From positions 1 through 6,420 of the forward strand of contig DMFQ01000058.1 in assembly GCA_003450555.1 (NCBI GenBank): 6,420 nt of DNA. The letters run 5' to 3'. The notes under the pieces were generated by a model. It was not told where the DNA came from, ran no database searches, and saw only the letters and a list, made by a program, of their open reading frames with translations. The stretch is from Ktedonobacter sp. Its GTDB lineage: Bacteria > Chloroflexota > Ktedonobacteria > Ktedonobacterales > Ktedonobacteraceae. The position numbers and the translations under genes were made by a program. Shown here piece after piece: positions 1 to 5,382 of the stretch (positions within the stretch are counted from its first letter, which is position 1; each line of letters starts with the position of its first letter).

Positions 1-32
1 GGTAGCCGTCCCGCGCTCTTTCATTTTTTATC

Positions 33-61
33 TTGACAATCCTCTTACAAACTGGCACAAT
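33..61 (+). promoter_or_regulatory. Candidate sigma70-type promoter of pheA
   Basis: A perfect -35 hexamer TTGACA (33-38) is followed after 17 bp by CACAAT (56-61), a 4/6 match to TATAAT. Transcription would start near 68, giving a leader of about 50 nt before the preferred pheA start at 117. The TTG of the -35 box is also the first possible start codon of the longer reading frame, which argues that the long frame is an artefact. Called from motif match only. Confidence 0.5.
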
Positions 62-100
62 CGGACAGGTTGAAGCAGGGCTTCACCGAACCATTTGCGC

Positions 101-106
101 GAGGAG
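101..106 (+). promoter_or_regulatory. Ribosome binding site deciding the pheA start
   Basis: GAGGAG lies 10 nt before the ATG at 117. No comparable site precedes the TTG at 33, so this element fixes the pheA start at 117. The acyl-CoA synthetase gene in this window uses the same GAGGAG core. Confidence 0.65.
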
Positions 107-116
107 TCACTTTTTT

Positions 117-992
117 ATGATAGAGCCGTCAACTGGGCAGCACGTTGAAGCAGTAGAGAGTACGATACAAGAACCTGTAGGCGTCGCATTTCAAGGCGAA
201 CGAGGCGCCTTTAGCGATGAAGCCGTGAAACGATATTTCGGGAGCGAGGCCGAGCCATTTCCTTGCCGTAGTTTTAGCGAGGTCTTCCGTGCCGTCGCCG
301 CGGGAGAAGTGAAGCACGGACTGGTACCGGTGGAAAATTCGCAGGCGGGCAGCATTAATGATGTCTACGATCTGCTGCGCCAGCACGACCTGTTTGTCAT
401 TGGAGAGATTAGCCATCCCGTCAATCACTGCCTGCTTTGCTTACCAGGGCAGAAACTCAGTGACATCACACGGGTTATCTCGCATCCACAAGCACTGGCG
501 CAGAGCGACCAGTATCTGCGGGAACTCGGCGTAGAGGTCGTGGCCACGTATGATACGGCGGGCAGCGCCAAGATGATCCGCGAAGAGAATCTGATTGGAG
601 TTGCAGCGGTAGCGGGTAAAGGCGCGGCGGAGCTCTACCAGTTGGAGACGCTGGCTGAAGGTATCCAGACCATCAAGGATAACTATACGCGTTTTATTGC
701 GCTGGGCAGGGAACCTGCGCCACGACGCGAGGGAGCCGCCAAGACGATGTTGGTGATGGCAACAGCCCATCAGCCAGGCTCCTTGTATAGCTGCCTGGGG
801 GTACTGTCCGCTAAGAAGATCAACCTGCTCAAACTGGAATCGCGTCCTTCGCGCCAGCGCGTGTGGGAATATGTCTTCTACCTGGATTTCGAAGGGCACC
901 GCGAAGATGCAGGGGTACGCAGCGCGCTGGCCGACCTGGCTGCTCATACGACATTTTGCAAGGTATTGGGATCATTCATAAGGAATGCATAA
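117..992 (+). CDS. pheA: Prephenate dehydratase, monofunctional, with C-terminal ACT domain
   Basis: Cytoplasmic enzyme converting prephenate to phenylpyruvate, the step committing the shikimate pathway to phenylalanine. In the 291-residue product the dehydratase domain shows GERGAFSDEA (27-36), VPVENSQAGS (70-79), SHPQAL (122-127), DTAGSA (146-151) and DNYTRF (188-193); the Thr of the TRF motif is the known catalytic residue. An ACT domain follows from about 212 to 287, with the phenylalanine-binding ESRP motif (241-244). The other regulatory motif, GALV in E. coli, reads GSLY here (221-224), so feedback inhibition is likely but the site is altered. There is no chorismate mutase domain, and the length fits stand-alone enzymes. 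ATG 117 is chosen over TTG 33 because it has a GAGGAG site, because a -35 box overlaps the TTG, and because the family homology begins after residue 20. It appears monocistronic, ending in a hairpin terminator. Confidence 0.95.
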   Translation: MIEPSTGQHVEAVESTIQEPVGVAFQGERGAFSDEAVKRYFGSEAEPFPCRSFSEVFRAVAAGEVKHGLVPVENSQAGSINDVYDLLRQHDLFVIGEISHPVNHCLLCLPGQKLSDITRVISHPQALAQSDQYLRELGVEVVATYDTAGSAKMIREENLIGVAAVAGKGAAELYQLETLAEGIQTIKDNYTRFIALGREPAPRREGAAKTMLVMATAHQPGSLYSCLGVLSAKKINLLKLESRPSRQRVWEYVFYLDFEGHREDAGVRSALADLAAHTTFCKVLGSFIRNA

Positions 993-994
993 AG

Positions 995-1053
995 AAGAGA
1001 GAACCGCTATCTGACCTCGCATTGCTCGGAAAGTCAAATAGCGGTTCTCTTTT
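995..1053. terminator. Bidirectional hairpin terminator between convergent pheA and mrp
   Basis: A perfect 13-bp stem pairs 998-1010 (AGAGAACCGCTAT) with 1038-1050, and weaker pairs extend it to 995/1053. The 27-nt interior can form a second helix, TGAC 1012-1015 with GTCA 1033-1036. On the plus strand the stem is followed by TTTTGTT. On the minus strand it is followed by the weaker pyrimidine tail CTTCTTTA. It starts 3 nt after the pheA stop and ends 11 nt before the mrp stop, so one structure plausibly serves both genes. Confidence 0.85.
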
Positions 1054-1063
1054 GTTGCTACAT

Positions 1064-2098
1064 CTAGCGTTTAATTTTGAGGGTGTTGATAAAGTTTTCG
1101 GCGAGCAGGTCGTACGCTGGAGCATGATACTCTTCGACATGACCTTCATCACAGAGGGTGGTCAGTTCGGAATCGATGGGTAACTGCGCCAGCAGAGGAG
1201 CGCCGGTCATATTGACCAGTTCTGTGCCATTGCTAGGGCCGAATATCTCGTAGCGTTCCCCATCAGGCGTTTCGAAGTAGGACATGTTCTCCACGACACC
1301 AACAATGATCCCCTTCAATTGCCGAACCATATTGATACATTTCATGACCACCATGGTCGCCAGCATCTGTGGTGAGGAAACAATGACGATACCATCGACG
1401 GGAAGGGATTGCAAGACCGTCATGGGCGCGTCAGAGGTGCCAGGAGGAAGGTCCACCAGGAGGTAGTCGAGCTGGCCCCAATCGACATCGCTATAGAACT
1501 GTTTGATCGCGCTCGAGATCATCGGTCCGCGCCAGACCACGGGATCGCTTTCGTTTTCCAGGAACATGTTCATCGACATGACCTTGATGCCGCCCCTGCT
1601 AGTTAAAGGATCGATGCCACCACTGGCTGATTTATTGGGCTGACCCCTGGTACCAAACATACGAGCGATACTGGGGCCGGTGATATCGCCATCAAGCACG
1701 CCGACGCTCATGCCCTGGCGGCGCAGCGAAACGGCCAGTAAACCTGTGACGAGCGACTTGCCCACGCCGCCCTTGCCACTCATAATCGCGATGACCTGCT
1801 TAATCTTGCGCTCGGGATCGGCAGATGACATCTGTAGAGGAATGCCGCGTCCGACTGGCGCTTTTTTGGGAGCTACAGAGGTTGGTTGCCCGTTGGCAGC
1901 CGCGTTCAGGTCTTTGACGAGAATATCAAGTTTTTCCGGTCCAAAGCGGTGCGTACGTGCACCACCCGCAATACTTTCACGCGAACCAACAGCACAGGCT
2001 GTACAAGGAAGACCGTGTCCATGAAAGACTTTGACTGTTGCCGGATGCCTGGAAACGACGTCGTGAATTATCATTTCGGCAGTTATTGTTTCCGCCAT
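1064..2098 (-). CDS. mrp: Mrp/NBP35-type P-loop ATPase with N-terminal DUF1858 domain
   Basis: Cytoplasmic Fe-S cluster carrier/scaffold ATPase of the Mrp/ApbC/Nbp35 family, 344 residues. Residues 5-66 match the DUF1858 'redox disulfide' domain and carry a CxxC at C32/C35 (GLPCTAC). A linker (about 67-97) leads to the ATPase, which has the deviant Walker A GKGGVGKS (108-115, signature K109), DGDITGPS (136-143), the Mrp motif VWRGPM (188-193) and Walker B DLPPGTSD (216-223). Most Mrp proteins have an N-terminal DUF59 (MIP18) domain or none, so DUF1858 replaces it here. The usual C-terminal CxxC after NMSYF is absent: residues 276-282 read ETPDGER. Only C254 and C316 remain in the ATPase part. 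The ATG at 2098 has GAGAGG (2108-2113) 9 nt upstream. The gene has its own candidate promoter, and a long hairpin separates it from the upstream acyl-CoA synthetase gene. The family call is secure; the Fe-S role is inferred and weakened by the missing cysteines. Confidence 0.93.
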   Translation of the reverse strand: MAETITAEMIIHDVVSRHPATVKVFHGHGLPCTACAVGSRESIAGGARTHRFGPEKLDILVKDLNAAANGQPTSVAPKKAPVGRGIPLQMSSADPERKIKQVIAIMSGKGGVGKSLVTGLLAVSLRRQGMSVGVLDGDITGPSIARMFGTRGQPNKSASGGIDPLTSRGGIKVMSMNMFLENESDPVVWRGPMISSAIKQFYSDVDWGQLDYLLVDLPPGTSDAPMTVLQSLPVDGIVIVSSPQMLATMVVMKCINMVRQLKGIIVGVVENMSYFETPDGERYEIFGPSNGTELVNMTGAPLLAQLPIDSELTTLCDEGHVEEYHAPAYDLLAENFINTLKIKR

Positions 2099-2175
2099 GT
2101 GTGATTACCTCTCAAACCAAGAGCATTAATATATAAGTGTTTATGTTGCTTGTGTTTTGTTGTGTCAGGCAAGCA

Positions 2176-2191
2176 TGAAATAGTGATTTCA
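2176..2191. promoter_or_regulatory. 16-bp palindrome in the mrp leader, possible operator
   Basis: TGAAAT-AGTG-ATTTCA is a perfect 6-bp inverted repeat with a 4-bp centre. It lies about 20-35 nt downstream of the predicted mrp transcription start, where a bound dimeric repressor would block transcription. The half-site is not the TGTGA of Crp or the TTGAT of Fnr. Short A/T-rich palindromes arise by chance, so this is tentative. Confidence 0.25.
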
Positions 2192-2216
2192 ATTCCTACC
2201 TATTTACTCTGATATT

Positions 2217-2244
2217 ATTATAGCACACTTCTTTAAGCTGTGAC
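2217..2244 (-). promoter_or_regulatory. Extended -10 promoter candidate for mrp
   Basis: Read on the minus strand, GTCACA (2244-2239, 4/6 match to TTGACA) is followed after 16 bp by a perfect TATAAT (2222-2217). The -10 box is preceded by TGC, giving an extended -10 (TGnTATAAT). Initiation would fall near 2210, leaving a leader of about 111 nt before the mrp ATG. This supports separate transcription of mrp from the upstream acyl-CoA synthetase gene. Confidence 0.55.
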
Positions 2245-2250
2245 TATGTA

Positions 2251-2312
2251 AATACGTGTGTTTTGAGTCAAATGGGCTGCAAACAGCCCATTTGACTCAA
2301 AACACACGTATT
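2251..2312. terminator. Perfect 29-bp-stem hairpin after the acyl-CoA synthetase gene
   Basis: The left arm 2251-2279 is the exact reverse complement of the right arm 2284-2312, with a CAAA loop (2280-2283). It begins 6 nt beyond the stop codon of the minus-strand acyl-CoA synthetase gene, so it probably ends or protects that mRNA. It is odd as a terminator. The run of six T (2314-2319) follows the hairpin on the plus strand, facing the end of the synthetase gene, while on the minus strand the stem is followed only by TACATAG. A bidirectional terminator/3'-end stabiliser is the best guess; a small palindromic repeat element is the alternative. No flanking target duplication was seen. Confidence 0.6.
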
Positions 2313-2318
2313 ATTTTT

Positions 2319-4067
2319 TCAGGCGGTCTGGATGGATGCCACGCTATCGAGGCCGAGTTCTTTGGTAGATTGCTCGCGCATCTGGAATTTCATGATCTTG
2401 CCTGTGACCGTCATGGGAAAGGCATCGACGAACTTGATGTAGCGGGGTATTTTGTAATGAGCGATCTGCCCGTTGCAGAAGGCCTTTAACTCATCTTCCG
2501 TGACCTGCTCACCTGGTTTGAGCTTGATCCACGCCATAATCTCTTCGCCATACTTGGGATCTGGGACGCCGATGACCTGCACATCGCTGACCTTGGGGTG
2601 GGTATAGAGGAACTCCTCGATCTCACGCGGGTAGACGTTTTCGCCGCCGCGAATGACCAGGTCTTTGATACGGCCAACGATGTTGATATAGCCCTCTTCA
2701 TCCATGGTGGCAAGGTCGCCGGTATGCATCCAGCGGGCCTGATCAATGGCCCTGGCCGTCGCTTCAGCATTATTCCAGTAGCCGAGCATGACGCTATAGC
2801 CGCGCGTGCATAACTCTCCCGGTGTACCAAGGGAGACGATCTGGCTGGTCACCGGATCAATAATTTTGATCTCAAGATGTGGGTGGATGACGCCAACTGT
2901 ACTGACGCGCTTCTCTAAGGGAGAAGCGAGGCGGGTCTGTGTGGAGACGGGGCTGGTTTCGGTCATGCCGTAACAGATTTCGACATCACGCATATTCATG
3001 AGCGTATTGACCTTCTTCATCACCTCGATCGGGCAGGGTGATCCGGCCATAACGCCTGTGCGCAGAGAGCTCAGGTTGAACTTGTTGAAATCGGGATGGT
3101 CAAGCTCGGCGATGAACATGGTGGGAACGCCGTAGAGAGAGGTGCATTTTTCATCCTGCACCGTTTGCAGTACGCTGTTTGGGTCAAAGCCTTCGGAGGG
3201 ATACACCATTGCCGCGCCATGGGTGATACAGCCGAGGTTGCCCATAACCATACCGAAGCAGTGATAGAGGGGGACAGGAATACAGAGCTTATCTTCGTGA
3301 GTTAAGTTCTGCAGACGGGCCACGAAGTAGCCATTGTTGAGGATGTTGTGATGGCTGAGGGTAGCACCTTTGGGGAAACCGGTGGTACCGCTGGTATATT
3401 GAATGTTGATGGGATCATCAAACTCTTGTTCATGTTGCCGTTCAGTGAGCTGTTCATCGCTCACAGGGGCGCCCATTGCCATGACCTCGTCCCAACTAAA
3501 CATGCCGGGCAATTTCTCCGAGCTCAGGCGGATGACCGTCGTCAGTTCGGGAAAGCGGGCTGCCTGCAATTTCCCTGCCTCGCATTCTGCCAGTTCCGGC
3601 GCCAGAGTGGTGACCATTTCGGTATAGTTGGAGGTCTTGAACTCAGGAGCAAGGACGATCCCGGTACAGCCCGACTGCTTAAGCACATATTCCAGTTCGT
3701 GCAGACGATACGATGGGTTAATGTTGACGAGAATCACGCCTATCTTGCTCGTGGCGAACTGGGTGATGCACCATTCGGCGCGGTTAGGTGACCAGATGCC
3801 GACACGCTGGCCCTTTTGAAAGCCAAGCTGCATCAATCCCTTCGCGCACTGGTTGACCTGTGCCTGTAGCTGCCGGTAGGTCAGGCGGATATTTTGCTGG
3901 CGCGAGATAAGAGCGGGTTGATCAGGATATTTCTCGACGGTTTGATCGAGCATGTCACCAATGGTGAGGCCCAGGAGTGGAGTATCGCTGATGGCGCTGG
4001 TGTAACTCCAACGGGTTTCTCCCTGGTCTGTTGAGGCGGCAGATGAATTTTTTTGCATCACTGTCAT
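2319..4067 (-). CDS. Fatty acyl-CoA synthetase (AMP-forming), FadD/ACSF2-like
   Basis: Activates a carboxylic acid, most likely a medium- or long-chain fatty acid, with ATP and CoA to give acyl-CoA plus AMP and pyrophosphate, feeding beta-oxidation or lipid synthesis. The 582-residue product has the full set of ANL-superfamily motifs: phosphate loop [10 protein letters not shown] (225-234), YGMTETSP (366-373), TGD (449-451), hinge region [16 protein letters not shown] (465-480, with K468/D469), and the adenylation lysine K557 in TVTGKIMKF. The stretch around the P-loop ([14 protein letters not shown], then [11 protein letters not shown]) resembles the ACSF2-like bacterial acyl-CoA synthetases more than 4-coumarate ligase or acetyl-CoA synthetase. 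No signal peptide or membrane segment is evident. The ATG at 4067 has GAGGAG (4075-4080) 7 nt upstream; Met4 is too far from that site. The gene is divergent from the Crp/Fnr regulator. No convincing promoter was found. Exact chain length cannot be told from sequence. Confidence 0.93.
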   Translation of the reverse strand: MTVMQKNSSAASTDQGETRWSYTSAISDTPLLGLTIGDMLDQTVEKYPDQPALISRQQNIRLTYRQLQAQVNQCAKGLMQLGFQKGQRVGIWSPNRAEWCITQFATSKIGVILVNINPSYRLHELEYVLKQSGCTGIVLAPEFKTSNYTEMVTTLAPELAECEAGKLQAARFPELTTVIRLSSEKLPGMFSWDEVMAMGAPVSDEQLTERQHEQEFDDPINIQYTSGTTGFPKGATLSHHNILNNGYFVARLQNLTHEDKLCIPVPLYHCFGMVMGNLGCITHGAAMVYPSEGFDPNSVLQTVQDEKCTSLYGVPTMFIAELDHPDFNKFNLSSLRTGVMAGSPCPIEVMKKVNTLMNMRDVEICYGMTETSPVSTQTRLASPLEKRVSTVGVIHPHLEIKIIDPVTSQIVSLGTPGELCTRGYSVMLGYWNNAEATARAIDQARWMHTGDLATMDEEGYINIVGRIKDLVIRGGENVYPREIEEFLYTHPKVSDVQVIGVPDPKYGEEIMAWIKLKPGEQVTEDELKAFCNGQIAHYKIPRYIKFVDAFPMTVTGKIMKFQMREQSTKELGLDSVASIQTA

Positions 4068-4111
4068 CGTATTTCTCCTCTGGGATCATACATTTAGGTA
4101 GGCGAAGCTAT

Positions 4112-4157
4112 AGATAAGAGCCTTGCATTGAGATAAGAGTAACCAATGTATGGATAA
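4112..4157. repeat. Three helically spaced GATAA motifs before the acyl-CoA synthetase gene
   Basis: AGATAAGAG occurs exactly twice (4112-4120 and 4131-4139), and a looser copy, GGATAAAAA, lies at 4152-4160. The GATAA cores begin at 4113, 4132 and 4153, about two helical turns apart, so they face the same side of the DNA. They lie 45-90 bp upstream of the synthetase start, a fitting place for an activator or repressor array. No known regulator is assigned. Confidence 0.3.
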
Positions 4158-4192
4158 AAAGCAAGTTTCTGCTTTCCCAGGAGAGGTAACTC

Positions 4193-4240
4193 TTGCATGA
4201 TGATACAAAGTAAGCTAGTATACGGTTATAAGCAGTATCA
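4193..4240 (+). promoter_or_regulatory. Weak promoter/operator candidates before the Crp/Fnr gene
   Basis: Two weak promoters are possible. TTGCAT (4193-4198) with TAGTAT (4216-4221) has a 17-bp spacer. TATAAG (4227-4232) is a 5/6 -10 match without a good -35 box, as in activator-dependent promoters. The inverted pair TGATAC (4201-4206) / GTATCA (4235-4240) brackets these -10 boxes and could be an operator. Neither promoter is convincing, and either would start downstream of the leader ORF's start. Confidence 0.25.
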
Positions 4241-4268
4241 AATATGTCACAGTAGTATCCATTTGTAG
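4197..4268 (+). CDS. Possible 23-codon leader ORF upstream of the Crp/Fnr gene
   Basis: The ORF starts at the ATG at 4197 (MMIQSKLVYGYKQYQ...) and stops at TAG 4266-4268, 10 nt before the ribosome binding site of the next gene. Its start is preceded by AGGAGAGG (4179-4186), spacer 10 nt. The nonamer GAGAGGTAA (4181-4189) also precedes the real mrp start at nearly the same spacing, which supports it as a working site in this organism. It is not in frame with the regulator gene. The peptide is rich in Tyr, Gln and Ser and matches no family I recognise. It is transcribed only if the regulator's promoter lies upstream of about 4170, which is not established. Confidence 0.3.
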   Translation: MMIQSKLVYGYKQYQICHSSIHL

Positions 4269-4291
4269 TAGTTTTTCGAGGGAAATAGCAT

Positions 4292-4981
4292 ATGGCAACA
4301 GAGAATGAAGCAGTATATTTGAAACAGGTACCGCTCTTTGCTGGCCTGGCGGACGAAGATATTGGCGATCTCATGTCCCTGGCAAAGCGACGGACATTCC
4401 GCAACAACGAGGTTATTTTTCATCGCGAAGACCCCGGCCAGGTTCTGTATGTAATTAAGGAAGGCAAGGTCAAAATCTCCCTGATTAGCCCAGACGGACA
4501 GGAGATCTCACTCGTCGTGTTTGGCAAGGGCGAGTGCTTCGGAGAATTCGCCATCCTCGATGGTTTACCACGCTCCGCGGACGCTGTGGCACTGGAAAAG
4601 GTCGAGTGCTATACGCTGCAACGCAGTGACTTCCATAATGCTATTATGAAGAATCCCAAAATCGCCATACAGATCATAGAAGTGCTCACAAAACGGCTGC
4701 GCAGCACCGATCAAATGGTGGAAGACCTGATCTTCCTGGATGTCTATGGACGCGTGGCTAAAAAGCTGCTGGAGCTGGCAGATACGCACGGGACAAAGGT
4801 AGACGATGGAACGCGCATCGATGTGCGGTTGACACAGCAGGAGCTGGCTTCGATGGTTGGCGCATCACGGGAAAGTGTCAACAAGGTAATGGGGTACTTT
4901 ACTGATAAGAACTTGATCAGCACCGATAAACACAAAATAACGCTGCACCGCATCAGCGAACTAAAGCGACGTATTTACTAA
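4292..4981 (+). CDS. Crp/Fnr-family transcriptional regulator
   Basis: DNA-binding regulator of 229 residues. An N-terminal cyclic-nucleotide-binding beta-roll (about 10-125) carries the phosphate-binding cassette GECFGEFAILDGLPRS (80-95). Its E81, R94 and S95 correspond to the cAMP-contacting Glu, Arg and Ser of E. coli CRP, so it probably binds a cyclic nucleotide. The long dimerisation helix runs from about 126 to 162, and the winged helix has a Crp-type HTH (about 181-209, LTQQELASMVGASRESVNKV). The only cysteines are C82 and C106 and there is no N-terminal cysteine cluster, so it is not an [4Fe-4S] oxygen sensor of the Fnr type. The ATG at 4292 has GAGGGA (4278-4283) 8 nt upstream. It stands divergent from the acyl-CoA synthetase gene, an arrangement that would suit catabolite-type control. 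No full TGTGA-N6-TCACA site was found between them, only a TCACA half-site at 4247-4251. Ligand and targets are unknown. Confidence 0.93.
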   Translation: MATENEAVYLKQVPLFAGLADEDIGDLMSLAKRRTFRNNEVIFHREDPGQVLYVIKEGKVKISLISPDGQEISLVVFGKGECFGEFAILDGLPRSADAVALEKVECYTLQRSDFHNAIMKNPKIAIQIIEVLTKRLRSTDQMVEDLIFLDVYGRVAKKLLELADTHGTKVDDGTRIDVRLTQQELASMVGASRESVNKVMGYFTDKNLISTDKHKITLHRISELKRRIY

Positions 4982-5090
4982 GCCAGGACACTCCTGACAT
5001 TAGATGGCAGAGTAGCCCTATTACAGGTTGCTTTTGTTACCCATATTCAACGCAAAACGTTTATAGAGAGAAGTCAGGGCTTGTGAATTA

Positions 5091-5154
5091 GCAGGGTGGA
5101 GGCAAGCCACGCACGTTCATGGGCAGGGTGGAGGCAAGCCCCACCCGTACATTT
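5091..5154 (+). repeat. Tandem pair of 32-bp repeat units
   Basis: Units 5091-5122 and 5123-5154 are identical over their first 18 bases (GCAGGGTGGAGGCAAGCC) and match at 26 of 32 positions overall. The second unit forms an internal hairpin: GGGTGG (5126-5131) pairs with CCACCC (5141-5146) and GG with CC, around a CAAG loop with one bulged A. The first unit has lost the CCACCC arm. The palindromic G/C-rich form in an otherwise AT-richer spacer suggests a REP-like interspersed element. Confidence 0.75.
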
Positions 5155-5189
5155 TAACCCGGGGAGGGCTCAAGATTGAGACGAGCAGA

Positions 5190-5206
5190 GCTTGCCTCCA
5201 CCCTGC
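5190..5206 (-). repeat. Inverted copy of the 17-bp repeat core
   Basis: GCTTGCCTCCACCCTGC is the exact reverse complement of the first 17 bases of both tandem units. It could pair with either upstream copy, forming alternative stem-loops with loops of about 82 or 50 nt in RNA reading into the UbiA-family gene. No T-run follows, so it is not an intrinsic terminator. Confidence 0.75.
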
Positions 5207-5382
5207 AAAAGGTGTAGCAGAGGTGTTTCTACAATAATTCACAGACCCTGAGAGAAGTTGACGAGAGCAATAACCTGGTTCCTCTTGCGACAATGAAAGA
5301 GCGCGTGGGACTTTATGGCGCAAAGCCGGTTTTTCTTCTTTATTTTAATAGAACGGTGAATGGTAGTGCTGAAAAGACGATT

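Larger units (their letters stand above)
4982..5382. other. Long intergenic spacer between the Crp/Fnr and UbiA-family genes
   Basis: Past the regulator stop there is a small hairpin (CAGGA 4984-4988 with TCCTG 4992-4996), but it lacks a T-run and is not a convincing terminator. The repeat cluster at 5091-5206 fills the centre. From 5213 to 5382 I see no good sigma70 promoter. TTGACG at 5258-5263 has no -10 partner, and TTTAAT at 5344-5349 has no -35 partner. The UbiA frame stays open back to an ATG at 5293, but that part does not look conserved. Confidence 0.5.

Noticed and set aside
33..116. Longer pheA N-terminus from TTG 33
   Set aside because: No ribosome binding site, a -35 box over the TTG, and a sequence unlike the family; the ATG at 117 has GAGGAG.
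441..947. Minus-strand open frame of 168 codons
   Set aside because: It is the antisense shadow of pheA, with no family motifs and no ribosome binding site noted.
2251..2312. Insertion sequence or MITE
   Set aside because: No target-site duplication, no internal sequence beyond the 4-nt loop and no transposase; kept as a hairpin/terminator.
3348..3791. Plus-strand open frame of 147 codons
   Set aside because: It lies wholly inside the well-supported acyl-CoA synthetase gene on the other strand and resembles no protein family.
4158..4175. Small hairpin AAAGCA/TGCTTT as a terminator or attenuator
   Set aside because: A six-pair A/T-rich stem is too weak, and the T-run on the minus strand does not follow any gene.
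4292..4981. Fnr-type oxygen sensor
   Set aside because: The N-terminal cysteine cluster is absent; only C82 and C106 are present, and the cyclic-nucleotide cassette residues are kept.
5091..5206. CRISPR array
   Set aside because: Only two direct units with no spacers between them, plus one inverted copy, and no cas genes nearby.
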